Assembly: GCA_030760725.1 (NCBI GenBank)
Contig: JASWHV010000001.1
Coordinates: 77,893,683 to 77,957,682 of the forward strand
Length of the DNA: 64,000 nucleotides
Source: Neostapfia colusana
Taxonomy: Eukaryota > Streptophyta > Magnoliopsida > Poales > Poaceae
Direction: 5' to 3'
Shown: positions 55,978 to 64,000 of the stretch, one piece after another
Position numbering within the stretch: the first letter of the stretch is position 1
Layout: each line of letters opens with the position of its first letter
Notes under the pieces: generated by a model
The model's database searches: none
Told to the model about the DNA's origin: nothing
What the model saw: the letters and a program-made list of their open reading frames with translations, nothing else
Program-made: the position numbers and the translations under genes

Positions 55978-58900
55978 TGTAACACCCCAAAATCTTGTTA
56001 AGACCCAAAATCATGTTAAGAGAGGAATTTAAAATTTTTTGGACGTATTGCATGTTTTGCAACAATTTAAATTCAAACTGGAATTCAAATTAAACTCAAA
56101 ACAGAAAAGAAATAGAAAAAGAAAAAGGAAAACAGAAAAAAAAAACCGGCCAGTGGGCCGAAACCCACCAGCCGGCCCAACCAGCACCCGCGCCAGCCCG
56201 CAGCCGCGCGCGCCTCTTCCTCCCACTGACAGGCGAGGACCGCCAGCCCTTCTTCTACCTCGCGCCGCGCCGGGACTCTATCACCCGAATTGAAACCGAT
56301 CAGGAATTCTCGCATATCCCAGCCGAATTCCGTTCGGGGGCGATGCAAACTCGATCTAAACCACCCCACCGCCCCCCCCCGTCTATAAAAACCCCGACCC
56401 TGTCCCGTTTTTCCCACGCGATCCGCCGATTTTGTCTCCGGTGAGAACCCGAGTTTCTCCGGCGAATTCTGGCCGATCTAAGCTCGGAAATTCCGATCTA
56501 ACTCGCTGGTCTTGATCCACCGCCTCCGGGGAACCCTGCAGGTGCAGAAAACTCGGTGACTTGCGGTTCAAACACAGCGCCGACGAGCCTCGCCGTGGTT
56601 TCACTTCGGACCTCGTCGCCGACCGCCTTCCAGGACCTCCGAGCTCAAGGAAACCCCCGAGGTGAGATCCCCGACCTCCCCTCCACCGACCTATGCCATA
56701 AAATCACAGTTCTAGGAAGAATTCCCAAAGATCCGAAACTCTTCGGCGAGATCGCCGCCTCCCGCCGCCGTGCGCCGCTGGGCAGCGCCGCTCGCTTGTG
56801 TGCCGTTTATTTTAAATCGCACGGTAGAGTTTAAATCCCCGCGTACCGGTTCGACGTTATAATCTCAGCTGTCTGTTTTAAATCGGACGGTCCACATCAG
56901 CCCCGCGTTATAAAGACTGGAAATCTTACGTGCTACCCCCTGGGGTTCTCGGGAAATAAGAGCTAGCCCCGGAAACTTCTGATCTAGCCCCTGGAACTTC
57001 AGAAAATCATGTAAATTCATTTAAAAATCAGTTTTAGCCCCTGGACTTAATAAAAATTAGGAAAAACTCCTCTGTTATGTATAGCTAGACCCCTGAAAAT
57101 TGTTAAAATAATATTATAGACCCCGTAGTGGGGTGAGTTTACCTTTTTAGCCCTGTTTGATATTTAATTTAGGAAATTGAATATGTGGCTAGTATTTAAA
57201 ATTTAAAAAGTGGGACAAACATATTGTCAAAATTAAATTAAAAACTTTCTCAGTATTTAGAAAACTTTGGAGTGAGATAAAAATATGTTTTGGGCTGAAG
57301 TGAATCTGTTTAATTTATTATTCACATTTAGGGACACATTTTTAAGTAAAGAATAGTTCTGGAAAATAGGGAAAATAATTGTAAAATAGTTTACATCAGA
57401 GGGAAAGGTTAAAAATATATTAGTAAATATTTTAGATCAGAACCTATTCTGTTTAGATGATGTGTCTTGTTATTTTCATAATAAAGTTCACATTTAGGCA
57501 TAGGAAATAAATCTGAAAATATAGCAACTAGTAAATGATAAATGGAGTTCTAAAATCCAAAGAATTCAGTTTAGGGTTGGTAGAAATTCTGAAGACACAT
57601 ATGGAGAAGGAAAATAACTTTCATGCATACTTGGTAGCTAAAAGGTGTAGTAATTGAATATAAGGAATTTATTTAAATTGGAAACTCATATGTATAGTAT
57701 GAAAGTATAAATGTGAACACAAAAGTAGGAATCATATACACATGATTAAAAGTGCATGCAAGCCACAAATCAACACACATAGAGTAACCACAACACATAT
57801 AATGGTGAATGACTTTCATAAATATGAATGTGTGGTTTGTATGAAGTGGAAGTGTGAACTATGTCTTATGGATTGTTGTTTTTCTTTTGCTATGTGTGAT
57901 GGTATGATGTAGAACCTGCTCAAGAGCAAGTTATTCCTTTCCAAGATCAGGACTACCCATTTCAAGAGCAGCAGGAAGGAGGCAAGTGTCCTTGACCACT
58001 TTGATCCTATGCTAGGATGTGTAGATAGAATTATTTGCATTGTCAAATGAAATATGAAACCCATGCTAGGAAGTTTCCCTAGAATTGCATTACCTTGTTT
58101 CCTTGTAGCTTGGGATGGGATTCATTTTATCATGTCATTTATTATTATGCATATGCTTAGCCATGCTTAGAATGGGATATTTGGGATAAGAAATCATCAG
58201 TTTATTTTACCATACTCTTGAATGAGATATTGTGGGTTATGTAGAGGTAGGGATCAAGGCAAGTTGGATGTTTTGGTTGTGTGCTGGGTGCACGAGACTT
58301 GGGTTTGTGTTTAGTGCTTGCCTGGATCCTAAGGACCGGTTCATGGAGCATGTAACCTGGCTTTACAGTGCCAACCACATGCTGAGATGGGGCAGCTTGG
58401 CAAATTAATTAGGTGTATCCCCGGCGTAGTATGGGTGTGTTGGATGGTGCGGGGAATAGGTGTCAGCTGGACTACCATATGAACCGCAAGGCTCAAGAGG
58501 GGGCCACTGCAGCGGGGTTGGAGCCTCTTGTATGCTGTTAGGGGTGAAACCTCAGTGGGCCCATGCTCGTCAGGAATCCCTTTGTAAAGGCTTCGTAGTG
58601 ATCTCCTGGCTACACACCTGGGAAGTGTGAATGTGGTTCGTAGCCACTGGCATAATGGAGGTTCTTTTAGTCCACCCGACAACGGGGGATAAAATCACTA
58701 CATGTGGGTACAGTGGTACAAACTCTGCAGAGTCAAAACTGTCATGACAGCCGTGCTCACGGTCAAGAGCGGCTTGGACTTATTCATGATTAGAGGATTG
58801 ATGGTTTTGGAAGTTGTAGATGTTAAGCGGGGAGCTTAACATTGGAAATGATGTTATGGTTATTTGATTATGATGATGGGATGGGAGATTGGGACCATTT

Positions 58901-59013
58901 CACCTGTGTAGTAATGTAGGTGCTTAATAAGCTAAGGTAATAGGTATTAATGGCATAGTGCTTTAACCATGAGTTCAACCTTCCCTTGTTCTAGCCATGC
59001 ATGACATGACTTT
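55978..59013 (+). repeat. Unit 2: truncated D-type 3' LTR
   Basis: Second copy of 46698-49740, with the same truncation and the same fusion to E LTR sequence at 59013/59014. Confidence 0.9.
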
Positions 59014-61889
59014 GCAGGTGCAGAAAACCCGAAGACTTACGGTGCAAATCCAGCTCCGACGAGCTTCGCCGTGGTTTTGCCTCGGACCTCGCCGCCGAGC
59101 ACTTTCCAGGACCCCCGAGCTCGAGAAAACCCCCGAGGTGAGATCCCTGACCTCCCCTCTACCGATCTAGGCCATAAGATCACAGTTCTAGGCAGAATTC
59201 TCGAGGATCCGAAAGTTTCCGGCGAGATCGCCGCTTCCCGCCGCCGTGCGCCGCCGGCAGCGCCGCCCGCGCTCGATCAGAGCGACGTGGCCGCTTGTGC
59301 GCCGTTTATTTTAAATCGCACGGTAGACTTTAAAACCCCGCGTACCGGTTCGATGTTATAATCTCAGCCGTCGGTTTAAAATCAGACGGTCCACGTCAGC
59401 CCCGCGTTATAAAGACTGGAATTCTTACGTGCTACCCCCTGGGGTTCTCTGGAATTGAGAGCTAGCCCCGGAAACTTCAGATCTAGCCCCTGGAACTCCA
59501 GAAAATCATGTAAATTCATTTAAAGATCAGTTTTAGCCCCTGGACTTAATAGAAATTAAGAAAAACACCTCTGAAAAGTGTAGCTAGACCCCTGGAAATT
59601 ATGAAAATGATATTATAGACCCTGTAATGGGGTGAATTCATTATTTTAGCTCTGTTTAGTATTTAATTTAGAAAATTGAATATGTAACTAGTGTTTAAAT
59701 ATTAAAAAGGGGGACAAACATAATTTTCAAATTTATTAAAAACTTTCTCAGTACTTAGAAAACTTTGGAGTGAGATAAAAATATATTTTTAGGCTGAAAT
59801 AAATCTGTTTCATCTATTATTCACATTTAATAGTATAGGGACACATTTTTAAGTAAAGAATAGTTAAAGAAAAATAGGGAAAATAATTATGAAATAGTAT
59901 ACATCAGAAGCCAAGGTCAAAATATGATCTTAAATTATTTAGGATCAGAACCTAATCTGTTTAGGTAGTGTGTATTACTAATTTAATAATAAAATGCACA
60001 ATTATGCATAAGAATATAAATCTGAAAATATAGAGATTAGTAGATGATAAATGGAGTTTCTAAAGTACAAAGAATTCAGTTTAGGGTTGATAGAAATTAT
60101 GAAGGCACATATGGAGAAGAAAAATACTTTTCATACATACTTGGTAGTTTAATATATAAGGAATTTATTTAAAACTGAAACACACATATATACATGTATA
60201 TACATATATAGTATGTGAGTATAAATATGAACACCAAAGTAGGAATCATACACATGTAAATAAAAGTGTATGCAAGCCCCAAATCAACACACATAGAGTA
60301 CCCACAACACATAAAATGGTAAAGAAACTTTCATAAATGTGAATGTGTGGTTTGTATGAAGTAGAAGTATGAACTATGTCTTATGATTGTTGTTTTTCTT
60401 TTGCTATGTGTGATGGTATGAAGTAGAACCTGCTCAAGAACAAGTTATTCAATTCCAAGACCAAGACTACCCATTTCAAGAGCAGCAAGAAGGAGGCAAG
60501 TGTCCTTGACCACTTTGATCCTATGCTAGGATGTGTAGATAGAATTATTTGCATTGTCAAGTTAAATATGAAACCCATGCTAGGAAGTTTCCCTAGAATT
60601 GCATTACCTTATTTCCTTGAAGCTTGGGTTGGGATTTATTTTGTCATGTCATTTATATACATGCATATGCTTAGCCATGCTTAGAATGGGATAATTGGGA
60701 CATGAGATCATCAGTTTACATTACCATACTCTTGAATGAGCTATTATGAGTTATGTAGAGGTAGGGATCAAGGCAAGTTGGATGTTTTGGTTGTGTGCTG
60801 GGTGCACGAGACTTGGGTTTGTGTTTAGTACTTGCCTGGATCCTAAGGACCGGTTCATGGAGCATGTAACCCGGCTTTACAGTGCCAACCACATGCTGAG
60901 ATGGGGCAGCTTAGCCAATTAATTAGGTGTATCCCCGGCGTAGTATGGGTGTGTTGGATGGTGCGGGGAATAGGAGTCAGCTGGACTACCATATGAACCG
61001 CAAGGCTCAAGAGGGGGCCACTGCAGCGGGGTTGGAGCCTCTTGTATGCTGTTAGGGGTGAAACCTCAGTGGGCCCACGCTCGTCGGGAATCCCTTTGTA
61101 AAGGCTTCGTAGTGATCTCCTGGCTGCACACCTGGGAAGTGTGAATGTGGTTCGTAGCCACTGGCATAATGGAGGTTCTTTTAGTCCACCCGGCAACGGG
61201 GGATGAAATCACTACTTGTGGGTACAGTGGTACAAACTCTGCAGAGTCAAAACTGTCTTGACAGCCGTGCTCACGGTTAAGAGCGGCCCGGACTTATTCA
61301 TGATTAGAGAATTGATGGTTTTGGAAGTTAAGCGGGGAGCTTAACATTGGAAATGATAATTATGGTTATTGGTTTATGATGATGGGATGGTAGATTTGGA
61401 TCATTTCACCTGTGTAGTAATGTAGGTGCTTAATAAGCTAAGGTGATAGGTATTAATTGCGTAGTGCTTTAACCATGAGTTCAACCTCTCCTTGTTCTAG
61501 CCATGCATGATATAATTTTCCCACACTTGCTGAGTAGCATTGGTACTCAACCTTCCATATTTGTTGGTTTATATTGCTGCTCAGGTCAAGATAATGAGAT
61601 GGTGTATAATGACCAAGATTTTGGACCCGAGGAAGGTTTCTAGGTTCATGAAGACCCCCGGGCAACACCTGTGATGGAGCCCTAAAGAATAATATTCCGC
61701 TGCTAGTTTATTTACTTGTGATGAAGCATTAGTGTTCATTGAGACATTTGTGATGTAAGACTTATTTATATTCGACACCTGGCTTGTAATAAATGATGCT
61801 TCACTATTTGTCATCACATGTATGAGAAAATGATCCTGGCATACATGTGATATTCACTTGGTTGTTCTTCGGAAAAACCGGGTGTGACA
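59014..61889 (+). repeat. Unit 3: partial E-type LTR
   Basis: Same boundaries as 49741-52616 in unit 2, ending GGGTGTGACA at 61889 and followed by ACCCG. Confidence 0.9.
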
Positions 61890-61894
61890 ACCCG

Positions 61895-64000
61895 GCGTGG
61901 TAGTTGGTAAGTTTCCTGCCAATTTACACCTTGCAACCCTACTGTTTGATTCTGGTGCTACCCACTCGTTCATTGCTCAAGGGTTTGTTAAGAAGCATGA
62001 CCTAGCAACAACACAAATGAACCATATGCTAGCAGTAAACTCTCTAGGTGGAGAAATAAGGACAAGGCAAGTTTGTCCCAAAGTGAACCTAGACATTAAT
62101 GGGGTAGTATTTACTGCTAACCTCATAGTGATAGATTCACAAGGGATAGATATTATCTTGGGTATGGATTGGTTGACAAAACATAAAGGAATCATCCATT
62201 GTTCGACCAGGACGGTGGAACTAACTCACCCTAGTGGCACAAGAGTAAAGTTCATAACAATACACGAGCCTAGGAGGAACTTTAAATTAAATCGAGTTGA
62301 GGTGAAAGTTGAGGAAATCAGGACCATCAGGGAATATCCAGATGTTTTTCCGGAGGAGTTGCCAGGTATGCCTCCCGATCGTGAAGTGGAATTTGCAATT
62401 GAGCTAGTACCTGGAACAGCCCCGATATACAAGAGACCTTATCGGATGGACTTCAAGCAGCTAGAAGAACTCAAGGATCATTTGAGAGAATTGACGGAGA
62501 AGGGGTATATTCGCCCTAGTTCCTCACCATGGGGAGCTCCGGTGATATTTGTGCCCAAGAAGGACGGAACCCAAAGGTTATGCGTGGATTACCGTGCCTT
62601 GAATGAGGTAACCATCAAGAACAAGTACCCATTACCCCGCATTGAAGACTTGTTTGATCAGTTGAGGGGAGCTTGTGTGTTCTCGAAAATTGATCTCAGG
62701 TCGGGATACCACCAACTCAAGATAAGGCAATCTGATATTCCCAAGACAGCTTTCGTATCTCGGTACGGACTGTATGAATACACTGTCATGCCTTTCGGGC
62801 TAACTAATGCCCCGGCATACTTCATGTATCTCATGAACAAGGTATTCATGGAATATCTGGACAAATTTGTGGTGGTTTTCATAGATGACATTCTCGTCTT
62901 CTCCAAAGATGAAGAAGAACATGAGAAACATCTAAGGTTGGTGTTGCAGAGGCTTAGAGAACACCAACTATATGCCAAGTTGAGCAAGTGTGAGTTTTGG
63001 CTAAAGAGAGTTCCCTTCTTAGGACATATAATCTCGGAGGGAGGAATCTCCGTGGATCCTGCCTAGATCGAGGATATACAGAAGTGGAAGACCCCTGAAA
63101 ATGTCGGGGAAGTTCGAAGCTTCTTCGGATTGGCTGGATACTATCGACGGTTTATTGAGGGATTCTCCAAGATCTCGAGACCTCTCACCAAACTGTTGGA
63201 GAAGGGGATCACATTCACATGGACGCCACAGTGCGAGACGAGTTTTCAGGAGCTAAAGAAAAGATTGACAACAGCCCCAGTGTTGGTTATGCCAGATATG
63301 CAGAAGAACTTTACGGTGTACTGTGATGCCTCTGGAAACAGGTTGGGATGTGTTTTCATGCAAGAAGGGCATGTCGTGGCTTATGCATCCCGGCAGCTTC
63401 GGAAGCACGAGAAAAACTATCCTACACATGACTTAGAACTAGCCGCAGTGGTACACGCGTTGAAAATTTGGCGACACTATTTGATGGGGAAGAGGACAGA
63501 GATATATACGGATCATAAGAGTTTGAAGTACATTTTCACACAGCCAGATCTCAACCTCAGACAAAGGAGATGGTTAGAGCTAATCAATGACTTTGATGTG
63601 GGCATCAACTATCATCCTGGGAAAGCAAACGTCGTGGCCGATGCTTTAAGTCGGAAAGTGCATGTCAATAAGTTGAGCTTGAAGGACATGCCTGCAGAAT
63701 TGAAGGACGACGTTATAAGGCTCAATCTATGCCTGGTAAATAGTGGTGAAGCCATCGCCATGGAAGTGGACTCCACACTACAGCGAGATATCCGCGAGGG
63801 TCAAAAGAACGACGAGAAGATACAAGAAATCAGGCAACTCATCAAGGAAAATAAAGCTCCTGGATTCAGAGAGGATGAACAAGGAACGGTGTGGCACGGG
63901 AAAAGAATCTGTGTGCCAGAAGTAAAGGAGATCCGTGAATTGATTTTGAAGGAGGCTCATGATTCTGACTATTCCATTCATCCTGGTAGTACGAAGATGT
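61895..64000 (+). pseudogene. pol: pol of element D (third array copy, cut by the window end)
   Basis: Protease, RT and RNase H regions, with TAG at 63064-63066. The sequence ends in the integrase zinc-finger region. The second stop lies beyond the window. Confidence 0.9.

Larger units (their letters stand above)
49741..59013 (+). repeat. Tandem array unit 2 (9273 bp)
   Basis: Colinear with unit 1. The 7-bp shorter length is explained by homopolymer runs: 9 instead of 15 C near 56371, two A runs one base shorter and one A run one base longer. It shares with unit 3 the derived changes ATTTTCAAA (near 50451) and GAAGTATGAAC (near 51093). Confidence 0.93.
59014..64000 (+). repeat. Tandem array unit 3 (cut by the window end)
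   Basis: Third copy, colinear with units 1 and 2 for the 4987 bp visible. Private changes include TTTAAAGATCAG near 59524, GGATCAGAACC near 59944 and GGATGGTAGATT near 61390. The number of further units cannot be seen. Confidence 0.92.

Noticed and set aside
40461..64000. CRISPR array or satellite DNA as the explanation for the long periodic repeats
   Set aside because: The period is 9.28 kb, the unit is made of identifiable LTR and pol parts, and there are no short direct repeats with unique spacers.
40461..64000. Three independent retrotransposon insertions
   Set aside because: The units abut head to tail with an identical chimeric junction and no target duplications between them, and they share D's nonsense codons, so they are one segment duplicated.

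Overview
The window is plant nuclear repeat DNA, most likely from a grass with a large, transposon-rich genome. It contains no host gene that I can support. Almost every base belongs to transposable elements inserted into one another: one decayed CACTA (En/Spm-type) DNA transposon and several Ty3/gypsy chromovirus retrotransposons of Tekay/Del type. The retrotransposons have LTRs of about 3.4 kb, an initiator-Met tRNA primer site, a single gag-pol frame and a C-terminal chromodomain. Grass origin is inferred from the element types and the GC-rich LTR leader; the species cannot be read from the sequence.

Layout. 1-3948 is the 3' end of element A (integrase tail plus 3' LTR), inserted in the integrase region of an older element B (3949-6727, 3' LTR 5248-6727). 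6728-9408 is the CACTA relic (transposase-associated, TNP2/DUF4218 and DUF4216 pieces, all broken). At 9409 it is interrupted by LTR C. LTR C is interrupted at 11997 by element D (5' LTR, orf0, broken gag). D is interrupted at 17864 by element E. D resumes at 43342, after a perfect 5-bp target duplication (ACCCG), with its pol and 3' LTR. E (17864-43336) has its 5' LTR split by element F (19906-32645, opposite strand, target duplication TTCAA). The visible nesting is CACTA > C > D > E > F, and LTR divergence by eye agrees (D old, E and F very young).

From 40461 a 9.28-kb unit is tandemly repeated: 40461-49740, 49741-59013 and 59014 to beyond the window end. The unit holds part of E's 3' LTR, D's pol and most of D's 3' LTR. 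The junction has 5 bp of microhomology.

How the genes work together. E and F carry the full retrotransposon set: LTR promoter, primer site, an extra ORF before gag (orf0, 259 aa), gag-pol of 1489 codons (CCHC knuckle, protease, RT, RNase H, integrase, chromodomain) and a polypurine tract. E's gag-pol is open but has two substitutions at conserved RT positions. F's has one amber codon. D's is broken at several places, yet its orf0 is intact.

The most interesting signal is orf0. From its initiator Met its N terminus aligns without gaps to the histone H3 tail, including an eight-residue identical stretch, TARKSTGG, around H3 Lys9. The six base differences between D and E in the first 31 codons are all synonymous. 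A second signal is a conserved ATG-free leader with splice-like borders, ending in an acceptor directly at the orf0 ATG and a possible alternative acceptor at the gag ATG. A third is a roughly 10.7-kb near-perfect inverted repeat formed by F and E, a plausible source of double-stranded RNA.
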